Source: Sulfopaludibacter sp035606355
Lineage (GTDB): Bacteria > Acidobacteriota > Terriglobia > Bryobacterales > Bryobacteraceae
Length of the DNA: 60,540 nt
Direction: 5' to 3'
Assembly (NCBI GenBank): GCA_035606355.1
Contig: DATNFO010000046.1
Location: forward strand, 1 to 60,540
A program made the position numbers and the translations under genes. Position 1 is the first letter of the stretch. Every line of letters starts with the position of its first letter. Below are positions 1-9,400 of this stretch, in pieces. The notes under the pieces are model-generated. The model had not been told where the DNA came from, did not search any database, and saw only the letters and a list, made by a program, of their open reading frames with translations.

Positions 1-134
1 GAGGTAGATCATCCACGTGTTACTCACCCGTACGCCACTGTACTCACCAGATTGCTCCGGCTTTCTCGTTCGACTTGCATGTGTTAGGCGCGCCGCCAGC
101 GTTGATTCTGAGCCGGGATCAAACTCTCGTTTGA
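1..134 (-). rRNA. 16S ribosomal RNA, 5' end (partial)
   Basis: Read on the minus strand, the sequence contains the universal 27F site AGAGTTTGATC at about 117-127, followed by the conserved stretch reading CTGGCGGCGCGCCTAACACATG and a GTGAGTAACACGTGG block close to the window edge. The mature 5' end should lie about 7 bases upstream of AGAGTTTG, so near 134; this is estimated from E. coli numbering. Only the first 130 or so bases are in the window and the gene continues off the left edge. It is transcribed leftward from the promoter proposed at 452-480. Confidence 0.96.
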
Positions 135-282
135 AGTTTACAATAACCAACCCCCTAAAGGGCCAGCTATCTATACTGTAGAAATCGCCCCGGTTTACTC
201 AGAGTTTCTGACGAAGTCGCGATAACTGACACCCCTTTTACAGGCTGCCCGCTACCGCTTTTTCTTTACTGCATCCAACCAG

Positions 283-297
283 ATTGTCAAAGATCTG
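283..297 (-). promoter_or_regulatory. boxA-like antitermination motif in rRNA leader
   Basis: The minus strand reads AGATCTTTGACAAT here. This resembles the boxA element (TGCTCTTTAACA) found in bacterial rRNA leaders, where NusB and S10 bind to prevent premature termination. It lies about 150 bases upstream of the mature 16S 5' end, the usual location. The assignment rests on motif and position only. Confidence 0.5.
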
Positions 298-451
298 CAC
301 GTTGGGCGACAACATCCTAATGCCATCGCTTACCGCGGGCCTCGAAACTTGTTTGCGACGCACGACCTCATTACATCAGATCTAGCGAGCCGCTAAAGAT
401 TTCGCTTATTTCGACCAGAACTTCGGTCGGTTTGTATCGGCTGACTTCCCT

Positions 452-480
452 AGGTTAGCAAAGCATCTAGCCCTTGGCAA
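452..480 (-). promoter_or_regulatory. Probable rRNA operon promoter
   Basis: On the minus strand a TTGCCA box (475-480) is separated by exactly 17 bases from a TAACCT box (452-457), matching a sigma-70 promoter at 4 or 5 of 6 positions in each hexamer. An AT-rich tract containing TTTTTTA sits just upstream and could act as an UP element. The site lies about 320 bases upstream of the mature 16S end with no gene between. The stretch 135-538 otherwise holds only leader sequence; no coding gene was found in it. Confidence 0.5.
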
Positions 481-538
481 GCAAACCGTAAAAAAGATCT
501 ACGAGGAAGTGGGGCCTACCCGTTTTCCTGCCTCGTAC

Positions 539-1654
539 TCAAATAGATGCCGCCTTCCCGCGCCCGGTTGCAGGATTCTCCCCATCGGGCCGCGGATCGC
601 CATCCGCCCATTGAACGGTCCGCGTCGGGAACGGAATGTCGATGCCCAACTCTCTGAATTTCAACAAAATACGACGCCGAAGCTGAGCGCGGATTCCGAA
701 CTGATTGGCGAATTCCGCCACCTGAAAATTCAAGTTGTAGTTGAGCGACGAGTCGCCGAAGCTGTCCAGAACCACGGACGGCGGAGGCTCGGTCAGCAGC
801 CCCGGCAGTTCGCCCGCCGCTTTGGCAACCACGTCGAGCAACGCCCGCTCCACCACATCCGGATCGCTGCCATAGCCTACGCCTACACTAACCGAAGCGC
901 CCAGGCGTTTCTCGGGCAAGTAGTAATTTGTCACGATAGCCTGCGCCAGCTTCGCATTCGGCACGATGATCATATTGTTGGCGAGCGCGCGAATCATCGT
1001 GCTCCGCCAGCCTATGTCCGCGACATAGCCCTCTTCGCCGCTATTCAGCTTGATATAGTCGCCCGGACGGATCTGACCGGCGACCGCGATATAGAACCCG
1101 CCAAAAAGGTTCGATAACGTATCCTGAAGCGCGAGAGCGACCGCTAAACCTCCCACGCCCAACGCTGTCAAAATCGGCGTAACTTCCACTTCCAGAGCGC
1201 TCTTCAGCAGAATCACGGCACCCAGGATGAAAACCGCAAGCTGCGCCAGGTTTTGCGTCAGCGTGGTGACCGGCAGCGCTCCCGGCACCTGGCCGCCGTA
1301 GTAGCGCACCATGTCCCGCGCCAGCCGCATGCACATGAACGTGAGGGAGAAGATCCATAACGCGGCCAGCGTCTTGGTGCTGATGGAAGTCGCCCGCACC
1401 GGCAGGTCCGAGGACTGAAGCGCGATGTGCGCGGCAAGGATGAAAGCCCAGATCCGGGTGGGGCCTCGCAAGGCCTCCATGAGAATGAGTCCGGGGCGGC
1501 TCTGCGTCCGGTCGTTCCAGGCCCGCAACGCGCGGAGCACCAGGGCGCGGACCAGGATGGCGATCAGCAATACTATGCCGAAGGTCACGGCTGGCCAGAC
1601 TAACTCCATGGGGTTATTCAGAATGTGGCTGAAGATGCGGCGCGGCAGGGGCAT
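539..1654 (-). CDS. MscS-family mechanosensitive ion channel
   Basis: A 371-residue small-conductance mechanosensitive channel of the inner membrane, which opens under membrane tension to release solutes during hypo-osmotic shock. Several hydrophobic helices fill the first 160 residues. The pore helix and start of the beta domain follow at about 165-200, with the diagnostic stretch GVGGLAVALALQDTLSNLFG, then the conserved IRPGDYI and PNAKL motifs of the MscS middle domain. The C-terminal alpha/beta vestibule (about 255-350) is intact. The gene is divergent from the secretin-like gene, with about 70 bases between the starts. It lies just upstream of the rRNA promoter but reads toward it. Confidence 0.93.
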   Translation of the reverse strand: MPLPRRIFSHILNNPMELVWPAVTFGIVLLIAILVRALVLRALRAWNDRTQSRPGLILMEALRGPTRIWAFILAAHIALQSSDLPVRATSISTKTLAALWIFSLTFMCMRLARDMVRYYGGQVPGALPVTTLTQNLAQLAVFILGAVILLKSALEVEVTPILTALGVGGLAVALALQDTLSNLFGGFYIAVAGQIRPGDYIKLNSGEEGYVADIGWRSTMIRALANNMIIVPNAKLAQAIVTNYYLPEKRLGASVSVGVGYGSDPDVVERALLDVVAKAAGELPGLLTEPPPSVVLDSFGDSSLNYNLNFQVAEFANQFGIRAQLRRRILLKFRELGIDIPFPTRTVQWADGDPRPDGENPATGRGKAASI

Positions 1655-1723
1655 GGGCGTCTATCTAAGAGTCTCACAATAAATACCTTGCACGCTCATG
1701 CCGCCCCGCGCGTCTGAAGTCTT

Positions 1724-3334
1724 GTGCGGACACTTGCGCTCCTGCTGCTGGCGGCGATCTGCTTTGCGGCAGACGAGCCTTCGGCTTGGGATCTCTACAC
1801 GCGCGGCCGCGAAGCCGAAAAGGCCGGCCGCATGGCGCAGGCATACATCCTCTACTCCGAAGCGGCCGCCATGGATCCGAAGAACCGCACCTATTGGCTG
1901 CATAGCCAGGCGGTGCAAAGCCGGGCGGCCCTACAGGCCAAACCGATGCCCACGGTTTCGGCCGACGCGCTCGAAGCCGGCGACGATTCCGAACCGCTTC
2001 CGCAGATCCCCGCCGCCACGCTGAAAGACATCGCCGAAACCACCCGTCCGATGCCTCCGACCGAACTGGCTCCCGATTCGAAGGACGCCCTGCGCGATTT
2101 CGATCTGCGCGGCGACTCCCAAAAACTGTTTGAAAGCGTGGCGCACACCTTCGGGCTGGAGTGCGTGTTTGACAGCGATTACCAACCCTCGAAGCAGATC
2201 CATTTCGAGTTGCACGACGTGAACTATCGCGACACGCTCCATTCCCTGGAAGCCGCTACCGGATCGTTTATCGTGCCGCTCTCGGGCAAGTTGTTCATGG
2301 TGGTAAAAGACAGCGCCGAAAAGAGGCGCGAAATGGAACCCGTCATCGCCGTCGCTGTTCCGCTGCCTGAGAACACAACTCCGCAGGACTTTACCAGCAT
2401 GGTCACCGCGGTGCAGCAGGCCCTGGCGCTCGAGAAGGTCGCATCCGACACGTCGAACAATACGGTGATCATTCGCGACCGCATCTCGAAAGTGCTTCCC
2501 GCGCAGGCTCTGCTGGAAGAGTTGATGCGGCGCAAAGCGCAGGTGGAAATCGATATCGAATTGCTGCAGGTGTCCCGCAACGATACGCTGACTTACGGCG
2601 TACAGTTCCCCACGCAGTTCACGCTTTCCGCCGTCACCAACTGGCTCGGGAACAAGCTCGTGCCTCCCGACGGAATCGCTGGACTGCTCACGTTCGGCGG
2701 TGGCGCGAGCATGCTGGCACTCGGCATCGTCAACCCGCAGTTCGTCGCCACGATGACCGCCTCCTCGGGAAAGGTGCTGCTGAGTTCGCAACTTCGTACG
2801 AATTCCGGGTTGCCCGCGACCTTCCACGCCGGCGAACGATATCCCATTCTGCAGGCGGGCTACTTCGGTCCATCCAGCTACTTCGGGTCCGGCAACAACA
2901 CGGCCTACACGCCGCCCCCGAGTTTCACGTTCCAGGATCTGGGACTGGTGCTGAAGACGACTGCGAACGTGCATTCCAGTGAAGACGTAACCCTGGATCT
3001 GGAAGCCCAGTTTCAAGTGCTCACCGGCCAATCCGTCAACGGAATCCCGATCATCTCCAATCGCCAGATGAAGAGCACCGTCGATTTGAAAATGGGAGAG
3101 TGGGCGATGGTCTCCGGCCTGCTGAACACCAGCGAAGCGCACAACATCTCCGGCCTCGCGGGCGTATCCCGCATTCCTTACCTCGGAATGCTCACCAGCA
3201 CGCGCGAGAAGGATAAAAGCACCGATGATGTGATGCTGCTGATTCGTCCGCGGCTGCTCACGTTGCCGGCTTCGGAATCGGTCACGCAGACTTTTCGCCT
3301 GGGCTCGGAAACGCGCCCGCTGACACCGCTATAA
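1724..3334 (+). CDS. Secretin (type II/III secretion, GspD/PilQ-like) domain protein
   Basis: A 536-residue exported protein. The start is GTG at 1724, since an in-frame TGA lies at 1715-1717 and no other start fits. A short signal peptide (about residues 1-16, hydrophobic LALLLLAAICFA) precedes a TPR-like helical pair (about 20-65). A region like the STN/N0 domain follows (about 105-190, DSDYQPSKQIHFELHDVNYR), then an N1/N3-like ring-building domain (about 205-285). The C-terminal secretin domain has the VTLDLEAQFQVLTG and MKSTVDLKMGEWAMVSGLL motifs typical of GspD. Such proteins form outer-membrane multimeric channels. No pilus or type II secretion genes are adjacent, so it may be an orphan secretin or part of a split locus. 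Confidence 0.85.
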   Translation: MRTLALLLLAAICFAADEPSAWDLYTRGREAEKAGRMAQAYILYSEAAAMDPKNRTYWLHSQAVQSRAALQAKPMPTVSADALEAGDDSEPLPQIPAATLKDIAETTRPMPPTELAPDSKDALRDFDLRGDSQKLFESVAHTFGLECVFDSDYQPSKQIHFELHDVNYRDTLHSLEAATGSFIVPLSGKLFMVVKDSAEKRREMEPVIAVAVPLPENTTPQDFTSMVTAVQQALALEKVASDTSNNTVIIRDRISKVLPAQALLEELMRRKAQVEIDIELLQVSRNDTLTYGVQFPTQFTLSAVTNWLGNKLVPPDGIAGLLTFGGGASMLALGIVNPQFVATMTASSGKVLLSSQLRTNSGLPATFHAGERYPILQAGYFGPSSYFGSGNNTAYTPPPSFTFQDLGLVLKTTANVHSSEDVTLDLEAQFQVLTGQSVNGIPIISNRQMKSTVDLKMGEWAMVSGLLNTSEAHNISGLAGVSRIPYLGMLTSTREKDKSTDDVMLLIRPRLLTLPASESVTQTFRLGSETRPLTPL

Positions 3335-3336
3335 AC

Positions 3337-3353
3337 CGCCGCGTACCGCGGCG
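3337..3353 (+). terminator. GC-rich hairpin between secretin gene and pyrR
   Basis: A perfect 7-bp stem (CGCCGCG/CGCGGCG) with a 3-base TAC loop starts 3 bases after the secretin stop codon and lies 29 bases before pyrR. No U-run follows, so it is a weak candidate for an intrinsic terminator. It could equally take part in pyrR control, because PyrR proteins often attenuate their own operon. Function is not established. Confidence 0.35.
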
Positions 3354-3382
3354 TGGCGTGTTACAGTAACCCATAAAGCGAT

Positions 3383-3946
3383 ATGGCCCTCACTCGTGAA
3401 AAAGCTCAGTTAATGAGCGCTTCGGAGATCGACCGCACGCTGGTCAGGCTGGCTCATGAAATCCTCGAAAAAACGGCCGACCTCGATAAACTCGCGTTCA
3501 TAGGGATACGGCGGCGCGGCGTTCCTCTCGCGCAGCGGCTGGCTTCCAAAATCGAGGCGCTGGAGAAGCGGGCCGTGCCCGTCGGAATTCTCGATATCAA
3601 CCTCTATCGCGATGACCTGAGCACCGTGGATGTGAAGCCCGTCCTCAACGCCACCGACATTCCCTTCGAGGTGCAAGGGAAGGACATCATCCTGATGGAT
3701 GACGTACTTTACACCGGACGAACCATACGCGCGGCGCTCGATGCGCTGTTCGATCACGGCCGCCCGGCGCGCGTGCAGTTGCTCGTGCTTATCGATCGCG
3801 GGCATCGCGAGTTGCCGATCGAGGCGCGCTTTATCGGCCGCCTTGTGCAGACCACCGATGTCGAAATTATCGAGGTGAAGTTTCAAGAGATCGACGGCAT
3901 GGAGAAGGTGCTGCTCGTCGAACGGGCCGCTGCCAGCGAAGCATAA
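3383..3946 (+). CDS. pyrR: Bifunctional pyrimidine operon regulator / uracil phosphoribosyltransferase PyrR
   Basis: PyrR binds pyr mRNA in a UMP- or UTP-dependent way to control transcription or translation of pyrimidine genes, and usually also converts uracil plus PRPP to UMP. The 187-residue protein has the type I phosphoribosyltransferase fold. The PRPP-binding loop is at residues 101-114 (DIILMDDVLYTGRT), and the N-terminal part has FIGIRRRGVPLAQRL, typical of PyrR. It is the first of three pyrimidine genes, but a 327-base repeat-filled gap separates it from pyrB, which is unusual for this operon. No classical PyrR RNA-binding loop was recognised upstream. Confidence 0.93.
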   Translation: MALTREKAQLMSASEIDRTLVRLAHEILEKTADLDKLAFIGIRRRGVPLAQRLASKIEALEKRAVPVGILDINLYRDDLSTVDVKPVLNATDIPFEVQGKDIILMDDVLYTGRTIRAALDALFDHGRPARVQLLVLIDRGHRELPIEARFIGRLVQTTDVEIIEVKFQEIDGMEKVLLVERAAASEA

Positions 3947-3954
3947 GCAATGAA

Positions 3955-4290
3955 CGGCTGTTGTTCTCGTCGCACTCTATCCGGTTTTCGAGGCACCATT
4001 ACGGCTCCCTCACGGGCTTGTGAAAAAATACGGCTGTCGTTCTTGTCACACCCCATTCGCTTTTCGAGGCACCTTTTACCGCTTCCTCACGGTCGCGGCT
4101 CCGTTAGCAGTATCAACTACATACGGAGCCGTGACCGTGAGGGAGCGGTAAACGGTGCCGCGGGTGCGAGCGCGTTTGAATGCGGCAAAAAGCAACTCGA
4201 TAATTTTTCACAATCCTGTAAGGGAGCGGTAAAAGGTGCTGGGGATCTGATGCAAGCGTACGGATGCGTTTGAATGTTTTCACAGCCCCT
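3955..4290. repeat. Dispersed palindromic repeat, locus A (composite)
   Basis: This fills the pyrR-pyrB gap. The core is an imperfect palindrome at 4070-4157: a 34-base arm beginning CACCTTTTACCG and ending GGCTCCG, a 20-base loop, and the complementary arm ending GGTG. TTGTGAAAAAA (from 4019) and its near-complement TTTTTCACAA (4204-4213) flank it like terminal inverted repeats. A truncated head unit precedes it (about 3955-4018) and two truncated tail units follow (about 4204-4290), so the locus is a decayed tandem array. The same unit recurs near 18.6, 24.4 and 55.4 kb. No coding gene was found in the gap. Confidence 0.9.
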
Positions 4291-5218
4291 CAGTAACGCC
4301 AATTCCCGGAGCAACGCGGGATTGCTCGGAATCGAGGAACTGGACCGCGCCGAGATCGATGCGATTTTGACGCGCGCCCGGGACTTTCAACCCCTGCAAA
4401 GCCAGTCTTTGAAGAAACTGGATACGCTGCGGGGGAAAATGATTGTCAATCTCTTCTTTGAAGCCTCAACGCGCACACGCACCAGTTTTGAAATCGCGGC
4501 GAAGCGGCTCAGCGCCGACGCCATCTCCATCACCGCTTCCGGATCCAGCGTCAGCAAAGGCGAAAGTCTGGTCGACACGCTGAACACGCTCGCCGCCATG
4601 CGCCCCGATGCAATCGTGATGCGCCATGCGGCCAGCGGCGCTCCCCATTTTCTGGCGCGCCATCTGCCCACCCCGATCATCAATGCCGGCGATGGGACGC
4701 ATGAGCATCCCACTCAGGCGCTTCTCGACGCGCGCACCATTCTCGATCGCCGTCAGACGCTGGAAGGGCTGCGCGTCGCGATCATCGGCGATATCGCGCA
4801 CAGCCGCGTCGCGCGCAGCAACGTGCACCTGCTGAGCAAGTTCGGAACGCAGATTGTGTTATGCGGTCCGGCGTCGCTGCTGCCGAAAGAACTGGCCCAG
4901 CTTGCCCCGGGAGTGACGCTCACCACCGACATTCGCGAAGCCATTAAGGATGCCGACGTGATCATGATGTTGCGCGTACAACTCGAGCGGCAGCACGAAG
5001 CGGCGTTTCCGGCGAGCGAGTATTTCAAATTCTACGGACTCCGCCTGGAACATCTGGACCAGGCGCGGCCGGACGCCATCGTCATGCATCCGGGCCCCAT
5101 CAATCGCGGGCGCGAGCTTTCGAGCGAAGTGGCGGATTTTCAGCGCTCGGTAATTTTGAATCAGGTGGAGAACGGGATCGCGGTGCGCATGGCGGTTCTG
5201 GAGAAGGTGATCGGGTAA
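4274..5218 (+). CDS. pyrB: Aspartate carbamoyltransferase catalytic subunit
   Basis: Catalyses carbamoyl phosphate plus L-aspartate to N-carbamoyl-L-aspartate, the committed step of pyrimidine synthesis. The 314-residue protein has the carbamoyl-phosphate loop STRTRTSFE (65-73), the HPTQALLDA motif of the N-domain, and the aspartate-loop HPGPINRG near the C-terminus. Family length is normal (about 300-320). The ATG at 4274 lies in sequence matching the tail of the dispersed repeat, has no clear Shine-Dalgarno site, and gives an atypical N-terminus (MFSQPLSN). The next good family similarity begins near residue 16. The stop overlaps the pyrC start by one base (TAATG). No pyrI regulatory subunit is present. 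Confidence 0.95.
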   Translation: MFSQPLSNANSRSNAGLLGIEELDRAEIDAILTRARDFQPLQSQSLKKLDTLRGKMIVNLFFEASTRTRTSFEIAAKRLSADAISITASGSSVSKGESLVDTLNTLAAMRPDAIVMRHAASGAPHFLARHLPTPIINAGDGTHEHPTQALLDARTILDRRQTLEGLRVAIIGDIAHSRVARSNVHLLSKFGTQIVLCGPASLLPKELAQLAPGVTLTTDIREAIKDADVIMMLRVQLERQHEAAFPASEYFKFYGLRLEHLDQARPDAIVMHPGPINRGRELSSEVADFQRSVILNQVENGIAVRMAVLEKVIG

Positions 5219-6498
5219 TGGCTGCGCTGGTGATCAAGAATGGCCGGGTGATCGATCCGGCGTTGCGCACGGACCGCGTTGCCGATGTACTGATCGTGGA
5301 TGGGCGCATCGCGGGCGTCGCGCCAGACCTGTCGTCATCGCGCGCGCAGATGATGGACGCCACAGGGCTGATCGTCGCTCCGGGCTTCATCGATATGCAC
5401 GTGCATCTGCGCGAGCCGGGCTTCGAGCATGCCGAGACCATCGAAAGCGGCAGCCGCGCGGCAGCGGCGGGTGGGTTCACTACAATCTGCTGCATGCCCA
5501 ACACGAAGCCGGTGAACGACAGTCCCACCGTCACGAGTTACATTGTGGAGCGGGCGCGGCAGAAAGCCGTGGTCAACGTATTTCCCATCGGCGCGATTAC
5601 CAAGGGCAGCGCCGGCGAAGAACTGGCGGCCATCGGCGCGATGAAGGAAGCCGGCGTGGTGGCGATCAGCGATGACGGCATGCCCGTGATGAATTCGCGC
5701 GTGATGCGCCGCGCGATGGAGTTCGCCCGAAGCTACGGTCTCCCGCTTATCGACCATTGCGAGGATCTGAACCTGAGCGCGGGCGGCGACATGAACGAAA
5801 GCGCGGCCAGTGTGCGCTGGGGACTGCGCGGCATTCCGGCGGCGAGTGAAGATATCATGGTGGCGCGCGACTTGCTGCTCGCCGAGCTGACCGGCGCGCG
5901 TTATCACGTGGCCCATATCTCGACGCGCAATTCCGTAGCGATGGTGGAATACGCGCGACGGCGCGGATTGCCCGTGACCTGCGAGGCGACACCGCATCAC
6001 TTTGCGCTGAGCGATGTCCAGATGCCGCCGTATGACAGCAATTACAAGATGAAGCCGCCGCTGCGCAGCGAATGCGACGCCGGTGCGGTGACCGACGCGA
6101 TTGCCGCCGGCACCGTCGCGGCCATCGCGACTGACCACGCGCCGCACCCCGGCAGCGAAAAAATGCAGGAGTTCGAGCGGTGCCCGTTCGGCATCATCGG
6201 ACTGGAAACCGCGGTTGGACTCGCCTTCGAGCGGCTGGTGCATCCCGGCCGAATTTCTCTGGCGCGCATGATCGAGCTGTTCACCACGGGTCCCGACAGT
6301 ATTCTGCAGCTCGGCCGCGGCACGCTGGCGACAGGCGCGCCGGGCGACGTCACGATTTTGAGCCCCGATCGGGAATGGCGCTATGACCTGAACCAATCGA
6401 GCTCGCGCAGCAGGAATTCCCCGTTCGATGGGCATGCGTTCCGCGGCGGAGCGGTGGCTACCGTGGTCGCGGGCGAAGTGGTCTGGCAGGCAGCGTGA
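5218..6498 (+). CDS. pyrC: Dihydroorotase (class I)
   Basis: A zinc-dependent amidohydrolase converting N-carbamoyl-L-aspartate to dihydroorotate. The 426-residue length and organisation match class I enzymes. The metal-binding HVH is at 61-63 within DMHVHLREPG. The substrate-binding CCMPNTKP follows, then DHCED and HVAHIST supply further metal histidines, and TDHAPH at 305-310 holds the catalytic aspartate. Class I dihydroorotases often associate with aspartate carbamoyltransferase, which fits the one-base overlap with pyrB. Its stop codon overlaps the GTG start of the topoisomerase-helicase gene by four bases, so that gene may be translationally coupled to the pyrimidine operon. Confidence 0.96.
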   Translation: MAALVIKNGRVIDPALRTDRVADVLIVDGRIAGVAPDLSSSRAQMMDATGLIVAPGFIDMHVHLREPGFEHAETIESGSRAAAAGGFTTICCMPNTKPVNDSPTVTSYIVERARQKAVVNVFPIGAITKGSAGEELAAIGAMKEAGVVAISDDGMPVMNSRVMRRAMEFARSYGLPLIDHCEDLNLSAGGDMNESAASVRWGLRGIPAASEDIMVARDLLLAELTGARYHVAHISTRNSVAMVEYARRRGLPVTCEATPHHFALSDVQMPPYDSNYKMKPPLRSECDAGAVTDAIAAGTVAAIATDHAPHPGSEKMQEFERCPFGIIGLETAVGLAFERLVHPGRISLARMIELFTTGPDSILQLGRGTLATGAPGDVTILSPDREWRYDLNQSSSRSRNSPFDGHAFRGGAVATVVAGEVVWQAA

Positions 6499-9400
6499 GC
6501 GCGACGGCGACAGCCGTGCTTGCCGAAAAGCCCAGCGTGGCCCGCGATATCGCGCGCGTGCTCGGCGCCACATCACAGGGTGACGGATATCTCCACGGCA
6601 ACGGCTACGTCGTCACCTGGGCGATTGGCCATCTGGCCGCGCTCGCTCAGCCGCACGAAATGAATCCCGAGTGGAAATTCTGGCGGCGCAATCTCTTGCC
6701 GATGCTGCCGCGCGAATGGCCGCTCGTGGTGTATGACAAGACCGCCAAGCAGTTTGAGACGGTTCGTAAAATCCTCACCTCACCGCGCGTCGGCGAGATC
6801 GTGTGCGCGACGGACGCGGGCCGCGAAGGCGAGCTGATTTTCCGCTACATCTACGAAAAGGCTGGATGCGAGAAACCGTTTCAGCGGCTCTGGATCTCCT
6901 CATTGACGCCCGAGGCTATTCGCGACGGCTTTGCCAAACTCCGGCCCGGCCGCGACTACGATCCGCTGGCCGATGCGGCACGCGGACGCAGCCGCGCGGA
7001 TTGGCTCGTCGGGATGAATCTCTCACGCGCCTATGCGCTCGCCTACAACGAGAAGGAGCTCTCTGTCGGCCGGGTGCAGACGCCTACGCTCGCCATGATG
7101 GTGGAACGCGAGTTGACGATCCGCGCGTTTGTTCCGGAAGACTATCTCGAAGTGGTGGCCACGTTCCGGCCGGCCGGCGGCAAGGATTCGTACAAGGGCA
7201 CCTGGAAGCTCGAAGACAACTCGCGATTGCCGGCGGACGGCGAACAGGCCAAGGCAATCGAAGCGCGCGCCCATACGGGTGAAGCGGCTATCGAAAGCAT
7301 CGAGGCCGAAACGCAGCGCATGGGTCCTCCGGGCCTGTATGACCTGACGGAATTGCAGCGCCACGCGAATCGCCTCTTCGGATTCAGCGCGCAGAAGACG
7401 TTGGATGTCGCGCAGGCGTTGTACGAGCGCCATAAGCTCATCAGTTATCCGCGCACCGACAGCCGTCACTTGAGCGCGGATGTGGCTCGCACATTGGGCC
7501 GCGTCGTCGCGGCGATTCGCGAAGCGTACGCGGATAAGCTGGCGCCCGGCACGGGCGAGCGTCCGCTGGGGCGCCGCTTCGTCGATGACGCAAAGGTTTC
7601 CGACCACCACGCGATTATTCCCACCACGGTCTCAGCGGAACGCGTTTCCCTCAACGCGGATGAGAAGAAGATCTACGATTTGATCTGCCGCCGCCTCTTG
7701 AGTTGCTGGCACGACGATCACATCTGGCAGGTCACCACCGTAATCACGGCCATCCGCAACGCCGAAATCGTGGACCGCTACTACACAACCGGCAGCGTAG
7801 TGCAGCAGGTGGGGTGGAAGATTCTGGATCTCGCGCCCGCGAAGAAGAAGGAGAAGGACGAGGGCGAGCAGGTGCTGCCGGCCGATCTGGCGCGCGGCCA
7901 AAAACAGGACGTGCTGAACGTCGAGGTGCTTCGCAAAAAGACCCGGCCGCCCAAGCGATTCACCGATGCTACCCTACTGACCGCGATGGAAACAGCGGGC
8001 CGGACGCTCGACGAAAAAGAGCTCTCCGACGCCATGAAGGAAAACGGCCTCGGCACTCCGGCAACTCGCGCCGCGATCATCGAAGTGCTGCTCAAGCGCG
8101 GATACATCGTACGCAGCGGCAAGAGCCTGGAGGCAACGGACAAGGGCATACGGCTGATCGAAGTTGTGCATCCCGACGTGAAGAGCCCCATCATGACGGG
8201 ACAGTGGGAAGCGTACCTGCGCCGCATTCAGAAAGGCGCGGCGGAGCTGGCGCCGTTCATGAAGGGAATCGAACAGTGGGTGGCCAGCGTCTGCGGCAAG
8301 GTGGGCCAGGTCGCGCCGCCGAAACCGCTCCCGGCTGCGGCGCAACCCGAAAGAACCACGGAATCGTCCGCGGCCGCCGCTCCGGGGAGGACCGCGATCG
8401 CACCCGGCGCAAGCCCCACTGAACTGCTCCAAGCTTTCGGCTTCCCCACCTTCCGTCCCGGACAGGAACTGGTCTGCAAGGCCGCGCTCTCCGGCAAAGA
8501 CGTGCTGCTCGTGATGCCGACCGGCGCCGGCAAATCGCTCTGCTATCAACTCCCCGGACTTGGCCTGGGAGGCACCACGCTGGTTGTCAGCCCGCTGATC
8601 GCGTTGATGGAAGATCAGTCGGCGAAACTCGCCTCGCTCGGCTTTTCGGTGGCGTGCATCCATTCAGGCCGGGACCGCGCGGCATCGCGGCAGGCGTGCA
8701 TCGATTATCTGAACGGCCGCTTGCAATTCCTCTTCATCGCGCCCGAGCGATTGCGCGTGCCTGGCTTCCCCGAGATGCTGGCCAAGCGCAAACCGACCCT
8801 CATCGCCATCGACGAAGCGCATTGCATCTCGCAATGGGGCCACGATTTTCGTCCCGATTACCGCACGCTCGGGCAGCATCTTCCGAACCTGCGGCCTTGT
8901 CCGGTTGTTGCCCTGACCGCGACGGCTACGCCGATCGTGCAGGATGACATCGCCGAGCAACTCGGCCTCTCCGCGCCCGAACGCTTCATCCACGGCTTTC
9001 GGCGGGACAATCTGGCGATCGAAGTTGTCGAGGTGGCGAAATCGCGGCGCGATTCCCTGGTCGCCGAACTGCTCTCGGAAGAAGAGCGGCGCCCGGCCAT
9101 CGTGTATGTTCCCTCGCGAGCGGCAGCCACATCCCTCGCTGCCGATCTCTCCAGCGATTTTCCCAGCGCGGCCTATCATGCGGGCCTCGATGCCGAGCGC
9201 CGCCAGCGCGTCCAGGCGGCGTTTCAAGAGGGCAGCATCGACGTGATGGTGGCGACCATCGCATTCGGCATGGGCATCGACAAAGCCAATATCCGGACGG
9301 TGATTCACACGGCGCTGCCGAGCAGCATCGAAGGCTACTACCAGGAAATCGGGCGCGCTGGCCGCGACGGACAACCCAGCCGCACGATTCTCATGCATGC

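Noticed and set aside
1931..3142. Long open frame on the minus strand opposite the secretin gene
   Set aside because: The plus-strand secretin has a signal peptide and clear domain motifs; the opposite frame has no recognisable family and is a by-product of GC-rich codon bias.
3335..3382. PyrR-binding attenuator before pyrR
   Set aside because: There is a short GC hairpin but no conserved PyrR anti-antiterminator sequence and no U-run.
3950..4273. A possible small gene between pyrR and pyrB
   Set aside because: The open frame lies wholly inside repeat units and the same bases occur at three other loci in different frames.
5335..6576. Open frame of about 410 codons opposite pyrC
   Set aside because: It lies exactly opposite a well-supported dihydroorotase and has unusual composition rich in Arg and His.
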